A stretch of DNA of 64,000 bases from a bacterium (lineage in GTDB: Bacteria; Myxococcota_A; Bradymonadia; UBA7976; UBA1532), in NCBI GenBank assembly GCA_030427205.1, contig JAUHXC010000038.1, positions 1 to 64,000 on the forward strand, read 5' to 3'. The stretch's first letter is position 1, and the number at the start of each line of letters is the position of its first letter. Positions 34,017 to 42,721 of the stretch are shown piece after piece. Under the pieces are notes generated by a model. It was not told where the DNA came from and searched no databases. It worked only from the letters and a program-made list of their open reading frames with translations. A program made the translations under genes and the position numbers.

Positions 34017-34912
34017 TGAACGCCGTGAAGACCACGCTGAAGCGCGCCGCGATCTGGCTGACCCTGCCCGCCCTGCTGGCGTTGGGCTGCGCCACCGCCG
34101 AGCCGATGGACGAGGCGATCGGCGAGACGCCGCTGTCGCTGACCGGCACCGACATCGACGGGCGGCTCGACGTCGACGTCGACGGGCGCTTCGTGATCAC
34201 CGCCGACGCGGTGCGGCTGTTCGACTATTTTCTGACCACCGAGGGCGAGATCGACGACGCCGCCCGCCGGGTGCTGGTGGCCGCCGAGGCGCGCCGGCTC
34301 GGCCCGGCGGCGTTCGAGGCGATGGCCTTCTACGACGATTACGTCGAGTACCGCCGGCGCTTCGACGCGGCGATCCAGAAGGCGGGCCCGCAGGCCGACG
34401 GCCCGGCGCTCGTCGCGCAGATCCGCCGGCTGCGGGCCGAGACCGTCGGCGATCACCCGCTCTTCGCCGAGGACGACGCGCTGGTCGAGCAGGCCGTCGC
34501 CGCCAAGCGCGCCATGCGCGACGGCGACGTGGGCGCGCTCGCCCGCCGGATGCAGGTCGCCGCGCTGTTCACCCGCAAGTCGGCCGCCGAGGTCGAAGCC
34601 GAGCGCGCGGCCCGCGCGGCGCTGCGCCTGGGGGCCGAGACCGCCATCGCCCGCGAGGCGGGGGCCGATATCACCGCGATCCACGCGCTGCGCGTCGAGC
34701 AGGTGGGCGAGGCCGCCGCCGACCGCCTCGCCCGGCTCGACGCCGAGCGCGCCGCGTGGAGGACCCGCGTCGACGCGGCCCGCGCGGCCATCGCCGAGCT
34801 TGATCCGCACGGGGCCGACTTCGCCGCCGAGCGCGAGGCGCTGCTCGACGCGCGCTTCGACGACCGCGAGCGGCGTCGAGTGCGCACGATCCTCGGCCTG
34901 CGCGCGCCTTGA
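34016..34912 (+). CDS. lif: Lipase-specific foldase (Lif/LimK) as a lipoprotein
   Basis: A 298-aa protein starting at ATG 34016 and sharing one base with the lipase stop. It carries the hallmark Lif motif VRLFDYFLTTEGE (residues ~64-76, consensus RxxFDYxxSxxGE), followed by a long run of helices (~80-295, rich in Ala/Arg/Glu) that wraps the lipase. Lif proteins fold the cognate lipase in the periplasm. Classical Lif has an N-terminal transmembrane anchor and a Pro/Ala linker; here the N-terminus is a signal with lipobox-like LLALGC, so it is probably lipid-anchored, and the linker is short. The two genes form a tight operon. Confidence 0.9.
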   Translation: MNAVKTTLKRAAIWLTLPALLALGCATAEPMDEAIGETPLSLTGTDIDGRLDVDVDGRFVITADAVRLFDYFLTTEGEIDDAARRVLVAAEARRLGPAAFEAMAFYDDYVEYRRRFDAAIQKAGPQADGPALVAQIRRLRAETVGDHPLFAEDDALVEQAVAAKRAMRDGDVGALARRMQVAALFTRKSAAEVEAERAARAALRLGAETAIAREAGADITAIHALRVEQVGEAAADRLARLDAERAAWRTRVDAARAAIAELDPHGADFAAEREALLDARFDDRERRRVRTILGLRAP

Positions 34913-34935
34913 TCACCGGTTCGCCGAACCGGTGA
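34913..34935 (+). terminator. Hairpin after the lipase-foldase operon
   Basis: TCACCGGTTCG and CGAACCGGTGA are exact reverse complements around one C, starting at the base after the foldase stop codon. There is no T-tract. Confidence 0.55.
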
Positions 34936-34974
34936 CCCGCCCCCGATCATCCTGCCTCCCACCGGGAGGCGTGC

Positions 34975-35913
34975 GTGCGGATCTCAATCGACGTCTGGCC
35001 CATCGTCTGGGCGCTGGCGCTCGCCGGCTGCGTCCCGGGCGGCGGCGGCAGCGGCAACGGTGAAGGCGACGGCGGCGCAGCGGCCGACGGGGCGCCCGCC
35101 CTGCCCGCCGACGGCCAGGGCGGCGTGGTGGGCGGAGACGCCTGCGGCGACATCGCCCAAGGCACCAGCATGCGCCTGCCGGGCACCGGCGTCGGCTATT
35201 GCCTCGGGGCCCACCCCGACTGCGCGCAGGCCGGCGCCGACTGCCCGCTCTACGTCACCAGCAATACCGCGGGCGCCTACTTCGACCGGCTGGCCGAGCA
35301 GCCCCTCATCGTCGCCCTGAGCACCGGCGCCCGGGACGGCGACGGCGTCAAGGACTGGGTGGCCGAGCTGCCGCGGGTGGTCGCGCGCGACTGGCCCGGG
35401 CTCGACCCCGGGCGGATCTACATGGTGGGCTGGTCGGCGGGCGCGGGCGCGGTCTTCCGCGGACAGTGCCAGGCGGCGAAGGGCTACGACGAGTCGACCT
35501 TCGGCACGACCAGCGACATCTACGCCGCCATCGCGACCCTCGGCGGCTGCCCCAACTGCAGCGAAGGCTTCGCTCAGCGGGCGGGCAACTTCCACGTCTT
35601 CGCGACCAACGGGCGCGACGATCAATTCGGCGGCGACGGCTGCGAGGCGCGGCTGCGCCAGCGGGCGACGGTCAACCGCTGCGCGCGCCTGGACGCGGCC
35701 TGGACCCCGGTGGCCCCCGACGACGCCTGGGTCGCCGACGCGCCGGGCACCGCGGTGGCCGAGAAGCTCGACTTCCGCCCCTGCCCCGACGGCGACGTGG
35801 TGGGCTATCGCTTCGCCGACGAGGGCCACGTCGTCTCGTATCGCACCCACTTCGACCCGCGGATCCGGGCGTATGATCTGGTGTGGGCCTTCTTGCAGGG
35901 GAAGACCAAATGA
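34975..35913 (+). CDS. Lipoprotein esterase (PHB-depolymerase/feruloyl-esterase-like alpha/beta hydrolase)
   Basis: GTG 34975 is preceded by GGGAGG at 34964-34969 (312 aa). The signal peptide ends in lipobox LALAGC, then a Gly/Ala-rich spacer. The catalytic domain shows PLIVALSTGARDGDGVKDW near the oxyanion region, the nucleophile elbow GWSAGAG (Ser at ~158), an Asp in NGRDDQFGGDG and a His in DEGHVVSYRTHFDP. This order fits LpqC/PHB-depolymerase-type esterases, which often carry several disulfides; eight or more Cys are present. The substrate is probably an ester polymer or feruloyl-like ester outside the cell. Its stop overlaps the next start (ATGA), so the two are co-translated. Confidence 0.78.
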   Translation: MRISIDVWPIVWALALAGCVPGGGGSGNGEGDGGAAADGAPALPADGQGGVVGGDACGDIAQGTSMRLPGTGVGYCLGAHPDCAQAGADCPLYVTSNTAGAYFDRLAEQPLIVALSTGARDGDGVKDWVAELPRVVARDWPGLDPGRIYMVGWSAGAGAVFRGQCQAAKGYDESTFGTTSDIYAAIATLGGCPNCSEGFAQRAGNFHVFATNGRDDQFGGDGCEARLRQRATVNRCARLDAAWTPVAPDDAWVADAPGTAVAEKLDFRPCPDGDVVGYRFADEGHVVSYRTHFDPRIRAYDLVWAFLQGKTK

Positions 35914-37073
35914 GCGCGCGTCTCTCTCGCTGGGCATGGGCGTGGTCATTGGCGATCTGCGCGGCGGGCTGCGTCCCGAGCGGCGGCGGGTCCGGCGCCG
36001 ATGCGGACGATGATGACAGGCGCGACGGCGCCGTCAGCGCCGACCAGGGCCCGAGCGAGCCGGCGGCCTGCGCGCTCGACTTCGACGCGCAGCCCGATCC
36101 GGCGATCCCGCTCTCGGTCTCGGTCGTCAGCGCCACCTGGATCGGCGGCGCGGGGGACCAGTTCGTGCGCAGCATCGAGTTCGACGCCGGGGGCGCGGTG
36201 ATCGCGCGCGGCGCCGGCTTCGAGGCGCGGTTCGACGGCGGGTGGCGAATCGACGGCGATCCGGCGACCCACGACGACGCGGCGTGGCGCCCGCGGCCGC
36301 CGCTGCCGGGCAACCCGGGCACGCTGTGCAGCCACGGGGCGTCGGGGCTCGACTTCCGGGTCGGCTACCGTCAGGCGGGCAACGTGCAGCTGCCGATCTT
36401 TCGCGCCTTCGTCGGCGAGATGCGCCAGTGGACGCTGTGGGGCCACGCCGTCGCCGACGTGCAGGATCGCAACCTCGGCGCCGACAGCCGCTGCTATCGG
36501 GCCTGGGGCATGCCGGGTGATCTCATCGGCGTGCAGTGCTGGACCGACGGCGGCAACTCGGTGCTGGCCAAGGATCCCCGCGACCTCGACCGCGTGGGCT
36601 TCACCCCGAGCTGGAGCCGCGAGAACTACCAGCGCTCGGCGGGCGGCATGGCGTCGCTCTACGCGCTCGTCGACCCGCGCGACGGCGGCGCGGTGGTCTC
36701 GGGCACCTTCGTCGCGGCCCACGTCGCGCCGCTGGCGGTCGATCTGTTCGGGCGGGTCTATCTGGCCGGGGCGCTCTCGAGCCGCGACGGCGGCCCGCTG
36801 AGCGAGGCCGATGACGCGCTCGGCTTCGGCGGGCGGGGCGGCGGGCTGGCGGTGCTCGACGAGAGTCTGAGCGCGGTGCTGTTCAATACCGCCATCGGCG
36901 GCACCGGCTGCGGCGAAGACGGACGCCAGGGCTTCGGGGCCATCGCGATCCGCGGCGGACGGCTGGCGCTCGGCGGCACCACCTGCGCCGCCGAGCTGGC
37001 CACGACGCTGCCAGCGCAGGCGGGGCCGGGCGGCGGTCAGGACGGCTTCGTCGTCATCCTCGACCTGTGGTGA
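35910..37073 (+). CDS. Lipoprotein of unknown function
   Basis: ATG 35910 overlaps the esterase stop by 4 bases (387 aa). The lipobox is ICAAGC, followed by an Asp/Gly spacer that closely resembles the start of the preceding esterase (CVPSGGGSGADADDDD against CVPGGGGSGNGEGDGG). The mature protein is beta-rich with recurring segments such as FVRSIEFDAGGAVIARGAGF, DLFGRVYLAGALSSRDGG and AIRGGRLALGGTTC, which suggest SBBP or propeller-type repeats. No catalytic motif was recognised. Coupling implies it works with the esterase, perhaps as a surface partner. Confidence 0.72.
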   Translation: MSARLSRWAWAWSLAICAAGCVPSGGGSGADADDDDRRDGAVSADQGPSEPAACALDFDAQPDPAIPLSVSVVSATWIGGAGDQFVRSIEFDAGGAVIARGAGFEARFDGGWRIDGDPATHDDAAWRPRPPLPGNPGTLCSHGASGLDFRVGYRQAGNVQLPIFRAFVGEMRQWTLWGHAVADVQDRNLGADSRCYRAWGMPGDLIGVQCWTDGGNSVLAKDPRDLDRVGFTPSWSRENYQRSAGGMASLYALVDPRDGGAVVSGTFVAAHVAPLAVDLFGRVYLAGALSSRDGGPLSEADDALGFGGRGGGLAVLDESLSAVLFNTAIGGTGCGEDGRQGFGAIAIRGGRLALGGTTCAAELATTLPAQAGPGGGQDGFVVILDLW

Positions 37074-37128
37074 TCCAGCGCCCGTCACCCGGTTGTCATC
37101 GAGCGACCCGCGGCCGCATAGTGGAGCC

Positions 37129-37596
37129 ATGAAGCTCTCGACCCGCTGCCGCTACGCCGCGCTGGCCCTGTTCGACATCGCGTTTCACGCCGATGGCGAG
37201 CCGACGCAGGTCCGCCTGATCGCCGAGCGGCAGGACATCCCCGCCCGCTTCCTCGAACAGATCTTCCAAGACCTCAAGCGGGCCGAGCTCGTCGACGGCA
37301 AGCGGGGGCGCAACGGGGGCTATTTTCTGCGCCGACCGCCCGCGGAGATCTCGCTGGGCGACATCATCCGGGCGACGGATGGGCCCATCGAGGTCAACTT
37401 CTGCCAGAACGACGAGGGCGAGCCGCTGCACGGGGCCTGCCCCAAGAATACCCGCTGCATCCCGGCGGTGATCTGGGGCGAGGTGACGTCGCGCATCGCG
37501 GCGCTCTACGAGGAGTACACCCTCGCCGATCTGGTGCGCCGCGCCGAAGAGGCCGGGCTGAGCAAGGGCGCGCCGGGCTATATGTACTTCATCTGA
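37129..37596 (+). CDS. Rrf2-family transcriptional regulator
   Basis: ATG 37129 is preceded by GGAG at 37123-37126 (155 aa). The winged-helix DNA-binding domain is typical (MKLSTRCRYALALFD, IPARFLEQIFQDLKRA, KRGRNGGYFLRRP). Three Cys lie in the usual sensor loop at 92, 104 and 110, so an iron-sulfur cluster is plausible; the spacing (11 then 5 residues between) differs from the 5/5 spacing of IscR and NsrR. Family members regulate Fe-S assembly, nitric oxide or cysteine metabolism. No such operon is adjacent, so the target is unknown. Confidence 0.9.
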   Translation: MKLSTRCRYAALALFDIAFHADGEPTQVRLIAERQDIPARFLEQIFQDLKRAELVDGKRGRNGGYFLRRPPAEISLGDIIRATDGPIEVNFCQNDEGEPLHGACPKNTRCIPAVIWGEVTSRIAALYEEYTLADLVRRAEEAGLSKGAPGYMYFI

Positions 37597-37627
37597 AGTC
37601 GAGCCATCGCGGGGCGCTCACCGGCGT

Positions 37628-37981
37628 TCAGTCATACTCCCAAGGGGCGACCTTCGCCGCCGCCTCGAGCGCGGCCGGGTCGTGAAAGACGCCGTGCAAC
37701 AGGCCGGCGAGCTGCTGCAGCGCCTCGAGATCCTTGCCGTACGCGCAGAACATGCCCGCCTCGGGGTCGAGGCCGAGGCGCTCGGTCAACCCGGGCGCGC
37801 GGCTGCGCATCAGGTGCACCGCCACATCGGCCCAGGCGTAGCCGCCCGGATCGCGGCCAGCGGCGGCGAAGGGCGCTTCGCACGGGCCCATCTTGCCGTC
37901 GGAGAGGATGAGGCTGTAGCCGTCGCTGCTCTCGTACTCGAAGAGCAGGAACGGGGCCCAGGTGGCGTCGTCGCGGTACAT
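37628..37981 (-). CDS. Imm51-like immunity-family protein
   Basis: ATG 37981 follows GGAGG (117 aa); upstream codons of the longer frame are not supported. A small acidic soluble protein with a beta-rich N-terminus (FLLFEYESSDGYSLILSDG), a central GGYAWADVAVHLM segment and the stretch LDPEAGMFCAYGKDLEAL, which together resemble the polymorphic-toxin immunity family Imm51. It lies downstream of nothing resembling a toxin, so it may be an orphan immunity gene or a housekeeping relative. Confidence 0.65.
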   Translation of the reverse strand: MYRDDATWAPFLLFEYESSDGYSLILSDGKMGPCEAPFAAAGRDPGGYAWADVAVHLMRSRAPGLTERLGLDPEAGMFCAYGKDLEALQQLAGLLHGVFHDPAALEAAAKVAPWEYD

Positions 37982-38064
37982 CACAGCCTCCGCTGATTCG
38001 GGAATACGCTGATCTCTCGATCCGGTGCGCGCGCAGCGTGCCACAAAGACGCTCGGTCCGGCAG

Positions 38065-40695
38065 TCAACCGTCGACGATACGCACCCGCTGCGCCGAATC
38101 GAGCCGCAGGGCGCGGCCCGGCGCCCGCTGCACCAGCTCGGCCAGCCCCGCCTTGCGCAAGGTCGACAGCGCCACCCGCAGCCGATTGCCGGCGGACGCG
38201 GCGGCCATGACCTCACCGGGCCAGCCGGCCTCGATGGCCGCGGCCCGTTCGAGCACCCGGCCCACGCGATGGGCGGCGAGCAGCGCGGCGAAGATCCGGC
38301 GGGGCGCGACGCGGTGGGCCAGCTCGACCCGCGCGCCGCCGGGCGCCCGGAACCAGCCGCCGTCGACGGCGCAGATCCAGCTCGCCGCCGCGTCGCGGGC
38401 CTCGGCGACCCACGCGGCGATCACCCGGGCGAGCAGGCGCACGTCGTCGCCATCGGCCGCGGCCAGCTCGAGCGCGCGGTCCGACCACTGGCGCAGCGTG
38501 CGGGTATCGGCGCCGGCGGCCAGCGCCACCGCGGCGTCGAGCAAGGCGATGGCCGGCCGCAGATGCGGGCTCTGCAGCTCGGCCATGACCTGGCGGATGC
38601 GGGCCTCGGCGACCGCGTCCCGCCGCCCGCAGCGCACCGCGGCGACCACCGCCCCCAGCTCGGCCAGCGGGCGATAGGTCTCGTCGCTGAGCGCGCGCAG
38701 CCGGGCGGCGGCGTCTTCGAAGATCGCGCCCGCCTCGGCCGGATCGTGCTGCTCCAGCCGCGAGACGCCCAGGTAGAAGCGCAGATAGCACGCGAACCGG
38801 GCCGCCCCGAGCCCATCGAGGGTCGCGATCAGCCGCCGGTGACGGGCATCGGCGGCCCGCAGCCGCCCGTCGTGCTGGTCGCACAGCGCGAGGTAGCTCT
38901 CGCCGATGGCCACCGCCCGCGGGTTGCCCAGCGAGGTATTGAGCTCGAGCGCCCGCTCGAAGCGCACCCGGGCGAAGGCGACGTCGCCCTGCTCGAGCGC
39001 CGCGGTGGCCTGATTGGTGATCGAGAGCGCGAGGAAGTGCACATCACCCAGCGTCTCGAAGAGCGCGATGGCCTCATCGTAGGTGGCGCGGGCCTCGGCG
39101 AAACGACCGATCCCACACTGCGCCTGCGCGATGTGGCCCAGGGTCATCGCCTGGAACCGCAGCTCGCCCGTCGCCCGGTGCAGCACCAGCGCCCGCTCGG
39201 CCAGCGGCAGCGCCCGCTCGCTCTGGCCCATCACCTCGAGCACCTCGCACATCGTGCTCAGCACCCGCGCCTCCATATCGCGCTCGGGCAGCGCGCGGGC
39301 GACCTCGAGGGCCTCTTCGAGCCGGGCGAGGCTCTCGGCCATGCGGCCCAGGTAGCGCAGCGCGCGGGCCTCGCCGCGCAGAAGCTCGGCGAAGGCGTCG
39401 GGCCAGGCGTGCTCGACGCCGCTGACCATGCGCCGGGTCGACTCGATGAGCGCCAGCTGCTCGTCGGCGGGCACGTGCCCGTTCTGCAGCGGCCGCAGCG
39501 CGCGCAGGATGGCCATCGCCCGCCGCGCCACCGCGCCGTCGGGCGCGCCGGTGATGGTGCGGGCGTGGGCCGCCATCAGGTTGGCCCGCTCACGGTCGAG
39601 CCAGCCGATGACCTCGGGCCGGGCGGCGTCGTGGGCCTCGGCGGCGCGGCGCTCGGACTCGGCGACATAGTGGGCGGCGTGGGCCGCTTCGAGCGCGGCG
39701 CGCCGCGGGTCGGCGTCCAGCCGGGCGCGCGCGTACTCGCCCACCAGCGCGTGCAACCAGAAGCGCCCGTCGCCGTCGACCCGCAGCAGCGCGCGCCGCC
39801 GCAGCCCGTGCAGGGCGTCGAGCGGCTCGGCGTCGGGCAGCTGGAAGATGGCCTCGGCGGCCTCGAGGGTGAACCCGCCGACGAAGACCGCCGCCTGCCG
39901 CAGCGCGGCCTGCTCGGCGGCCGACAGCAGCGCGTAGCTCCAGTCGACGAGGTTGTACAGCGTGCCGTGGCGCGCGTCGGCGCGCGCCGGATCGCGCAGG
40001 ATCTTCAGCGCGCCCGCGCCGTCCAGGCGCTCGGCGAGGCGCTCGGCGAGGCGGGGCAGGGTCAGCAGCTCGAGGCGCGCGGCGGCCAGCTCGATGGCCA
40101 GCGGGTTGCCCGCCAGCCGCTCGACCGTGGTCTGCACCAGCGGATGCTCGGGCGCGACGTCGACCCCGCGGGGCGCGGCGGCGGCGAAGAGGCGGGCGGC
40201 GTCCGAGGGCCCGTCGCCAGCGGGCTCCAGCGCCAACGGCCCCACCGCGCGGGTCTCTTCGCCCGCGCAGCCCAGCGGCCAGCGGGAGGTCACGATGATC
40301 GCGGTCTCGGGGGCGGCGTCCAGCCAGCGGCGGGCGAGCGCGGCCACCGGCTCGACGATGTGCTCGGCGTTGTCGAGCACCAGCAGCGTCGGCCCGCGCC
40401 CGCGCAGCTCCTCGGCCACCGCGGCCGCCGGATCGGCCACCCGGCGGGTCAACGGCAGCCGGGCGGCGCGGGCGACGATGGCGCAGATCTCGCCGGTGGT
40501 GCGGGCGGCGGCCAACGGCGCGAAGAGCCCGTCGTCGCGGCCCTCGACCACGGCCACCGAGAGCCGGGTCTTGCCGGTGCCGCCGGGCCCGGTGAGGGTC
40601 AACAACCGGGCGCCGCGCGCCAGCGCTTCTCCGATCGCGGCCAGCTCGGCGCGGCGGGCGATGAAGGGCGTCGTCGAGCGGGGCAGCAGCGGCAT
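38065..40695 (-). CDS. STAND (NB-ARC-type) ATPase regulator with TPRs and C-terminal winged helix
   Basis: ATG 40695 begins the conserved region (876 aa); a GTG at 40743, one base after the upstream stop, is an alternative translationally coupled start. Residues ~10-330 form a P-loop STAND module (Walker A GPGGTGKTRLS, Walker B LLVLDNAEH, GNPLAIELAAARL, FVGGFTLEAAE). Residues ~350-760 are tetratricopeptide helices (e.g. RYLGRMAESLARLEEALEVA, GRFAEARATYDEAIALFE). The last ~95 residues resemble a winged-helix OmpR-type DNA-binding domain (PRRIFAALLAAHRV, NRLRVALSTLRKAGL). SARP/AfsR proteins carry that domain at the N-terminus; here it is at the end. Probably a ligand- or partner-triggered transcription regulator. 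Confidence 0.85.
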   Translation of the reverse strand: MPLLPRSTTPFIARRAELAAIGEALARGARLLTLTGPGGTGKTRLSVAVVEGRDDGLFAPLAAARTTGEICAIVARAARLPLTRRVADPAAAVAEELRGRGPTLLVLDNAEHIVEPVAALARRWLDAAPETAIIVTSRWPLGCAGEETRAVGPLALEPAGDGPSDAARLFAAAAPRGVDVAPEHPLVQTTVERLAGNPLAIELAAARLELLTLPRLAERLAERLDGAGALKILRDPARADARHGTLYNLVDWSYALLSAAEQAALRQAAVFVGGFTLEAAEAIFQLPDAEPLDALHGLRRRALLRVDGDGRFWLHALVGEYARARLDADPRRAALEAAHAAHYVAESERRAAEAHDAARPEVIGWLDRERANLMAAHARTITGAPDGAVARRAMAILRALRPLQNGHVPADEQLALIESTRRMVSGVEHAWPDAFAELLRGEARALRYLGRMAESLARLEEALEVARALPERDMEARVLSTMCEVLEVMGQSERALPLAERALVLHRATGELRFQAMTLGHIAQAQCGIGRFAEARATYDEAIALFETLGDVHFLALSITNQATAALEQGDVAFARVRFERALELNTSLGNPRAVAIGESYLALCDQHDGRLRAADARHRRLIATLDGLGAARFACYLRFYLGVSRLEQHDPAEAGAIFEDAAARLRALSDETYRPLAELGAVVAAVRCGRRDAVAEARIRQVMAELQSPHLRPAIALLDAAVALAAGADTRTLRQWSDRALELAAADGDDVRLLARVIAAWVAEARDAAASWICAVDGGWFRAPGGARVELAHRVAPRRIFAALLAAHRVGRVLERAAAIEAGWPGEVMAAASAGNRLRVALSTLRKAGLAELVQRAPGRALRLDSAQRVRIVDG

Positions 40696-40744
40696 CCTTC
40701 GAGTGTACGCAGGCCGACGGCGGGCGCGCGAGGCCGGGCGCACC

Positions 40745-42547
40745 TCAACCGCCCAGCAGGCTGCGGATGCGGCCCTTGATCCGGCTGTCGCGCAGGTCGC
40801 GGGCGAGGATGGCGTCGATCACCGCCCGCGCGGCGGGGTCGGGCTGCACGAGCAGCCGGTCGACGACCCGATCGAGGCTCGACTCGGCCAGGGTGCCGTC
40901 GGCCACCGCGCCCGCCAGCCGCTGCAGCTCGGCGGCGCTCAGGTGACGATCGCCGAGCGAGGTCAGCGCCCGGCCCTGCACCCGGGCGTCGCCGTCCACC
41001 GCCAGATCGACCAGGGTCGCCCGCGCCGCGGGGCCCTCGATGCGGCGCAGGGCGGCGGCGGTGGCGTGGCGCACGGCGGGATCGGCGTCGGCGGCGAAGC
41101 CGGCGATGGCGGCGGCGTGCTCGGGGCGGGCGGCGTTGCCCAGGGCCCGCAGCCGCACCGCGCGGGTGGTGGGATCATCGGCGGCGAGGGCCTCGTCGAG
41201 CAGCCCGGCGGCCAGAGCGCGGCCGGCCTCGCCCAGATCGGGTCCACGGGCCGCGGCGCCAGCGGCGGCGCCCAGAGCCAGGGTGGCGGCTGTCTGCCCC
41301 TCGGGGCCCGGGGCGCGGTGGCGGGTCGCGAGCCAGTCGAGCGTCTGGCCGTCGGGGCGCGTGAGCAGCCCGGCCCGCTGATACAGCACCGCGTAGCCGT
41401 CGGTGGCCCGGGTCGCCTCGCTGTCGAGCGCCCCGCGCAGCGCGGCCTGCGCCTCGGCGGTGCCGGCGGAGGTCAACAGGTCGAGGGCCAGCGCCCGCGC
41501 CACCCGGGTGCGGCCCGGCGCGCCGGCGAACGCACCGAGCCACGCGCAGAGGGCGGCGTCGGTGCGCAGCAGCGCGGTCAGGCGCCACAGCGTGCGGTTG
41601 TGCTCGGGCAGGCGGCCGCCGACGGCCTGCTCGATCATCGCGCGGGCCTGCGCGGCGTCCAGGTCGCCGATGCGCTCCCGCAGGGCCTGGGCCCGGGGAT
41701 CGCCCACCGTCGCCGGCGCGCCGAGGCGGGTCGCGACGCCCAGCCGCGGCGTCGGCCGGTCGGCTGCGGTCTCGACGGCGATCAGTACGAGCGCGGTGTG
41801 GCTCTCGGCGTCGAGCAAGAGCGGCCCGCCGCCAGCCGCGCGGGCGCTGATGGCCTCGTCGGCGGTGAGGCGCACGATGCGCCCCTGCTCGACGGCGAAG
41901 CGGGCCCGGCTGTCGGTGGTCTGGTCGGCGGCGATACGCACCGCCTGCAGCGCGTAGTCGTCACGCACCCGGTCGAAGCCGTCGGCCGCGCGCCGATAGC
42001 GGGCGCGGGCCTCACCGTGGGCGGTGGTCTCGCTGGCCTGCCACGTACCACCATCGCCCAGCCGCACCTGCGCCTCGCTGAGCACCAGATGCACCGCGAC
42101 GTGCAGCGCCTGCGGCGCGTCGGCCGGCAGCTGCACGCCGACGATCTCGCCGTCGGTGGCCATCGAGACCACAGCCTCCGGCCCGACGAGCGAGGCGCCG
42201 TCGAGCAGCGACTGGCCCTGCACCCGGATATCGGCGGCGGTCAGCGCCTCGAAGCGCAAGGCGAAGCGCTGCACCCCATCGGCCGGGGCGAGGCCGCGCA
42301 GCACCAGCTGGCCCTCGATGCGGGCGTCGGCGGTCATCTGCGGCGCCTGACCGCCGCCCGCCAGCTCGGGCACGGCCACCCGCTGCCGGCTGCGGTGCTC
42401 GAGGTCGTAGCGCAGGGCGACGCCTTCGGCGAAGCGCAGCCGTGGGCCGACGCCGTCGTCGGGCGGGCTCCAGGTGACGGCGGTGTAGAGACCGACGGCG
42501 GCGGCGAGAGCGACGAGGGCGAGCAGGGCCTTGGTGACGGGGTTCAT
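40745..42547 (-). CDS. Membrane-anchored HEAT-repeat protein with vitellogenin-like N-terminal domain
   Basis: ATG 42547 with GGAG upstream gives 600 aa. An N-terminal hydrophobic segment (ALLALVALAAAVGLYTAV) anchors or exports the protein. Residues ~35-300 are beta-rich and begin RLRFAEGVALRYDLEHRSRQ, a pattern that recalls the N-terminal domain of lipid-transfer/vitellogenin-like proteins found in some deltaproteobacteria. Residues ~310-600 are HEAT-type helix pairs (ARPEHAAAIAGFAADADPAV RHATAAALRRIEG is one unit, broken here by a space). The next upstream gene on the same strand encodes a large secreted protein; the two may form a surface pair. Function otherwise unknown. Confidence 0.75.
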   Translation of the reverse strand: MNPVTKALLALVALAAAVGLYTAVTWSPPDDGVGPRLRFAEGVALRYDLEHRSRQRVAVPELAGGGQAPQMTADARIEGQLVLRGLAPADGVQRFALRFEALTAADIRVQGQSLLDGASLVGPEAVVSMATDGEIVGVQLPADAPQALHVAVHLVLSEAQVRLGDGGTWQASETTAHGEARARYRRAADGFDRVRDDYALQAVRIAADQTTDSRARFAVEQGRIVRLTADEAISARAAGGGPLLLDAESHTALVLIAVETAADRPTPRLGVATRLGAPATVGDPRAQALRERIGDLDAAQARAMIEQAVGGRLPEHNRTLWRLTALLRTDAALCAWLGAFAGAPGRTRVARALALDLLTSAGTAEAQAALRGALDSEATRATDGYAVLYQRAGLLTRPDGQTLDWLATRHRAPGPEGQTAATLALGAAAGAAARGPDLGEAGRALAAGLLDEALAADDPTTRAVRLRALGNAARPEHAAAIAGFAADADPAVRHATAAALRRIEGPAARATLVDLAVDGDARVQGRALTSLGDRHLSAAELQRLAGAVADGTLAESSLDRVVDRLLVQPDPAARAVIDAILARDLRDSRIKGRIRSLLGG

Positions 42548-42615
42548 GGCATGGCTCCGATGACTTGCGCGATGGCAGGCATGACTCAAAACAACACTCA
42601 ACGCATGGCATGCGC

Positions 42616-42664
42616 CACATAACACATGACATATGACATATGACACATGGCACATAACATCCGA
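42616..42664. repeat. 7-bp microsatellite in an AT-rich intergenic stretch
   Basis: Seven consecutive heptamers of the type CACATGA/CATATGA/CACATAA run from 42616 to 42664, between the HEAT gene and the 1014-aa protein gene. ATGGCATG-like words flank them upstream (42548-42612). The composition contrasts sharply with the surrounding DNA. Confidence 0.85.
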
Positions 42665-42721
42665 GAGGCATCCGATCCGACCGCCCACCGCAGCGTGAGC
42701 GGCCGTCGTCCGATGCCTCTC
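42663..42721 (-). terminator. Long imperfect hairpin after the 1014-aa protein gene
   Basis: GAGAGGCATC (42663-42672) is the reverse complement of GATGCCTCTC (42712-42721), and inner bases (CGACCGCC / GCGGCCGTCG) pair further. It overlaps the stop codon of the minus-strand gene, as a terminator might. Confidence 0.45.

Noticed and set aside
38038..40779. A 913-codon plus-strand frame opposite the STAND gene
   Set aside because: No domain pattern, composition typical of antisense GC-rich frames; the minus strand carries clear Walker motifs and TPRs.
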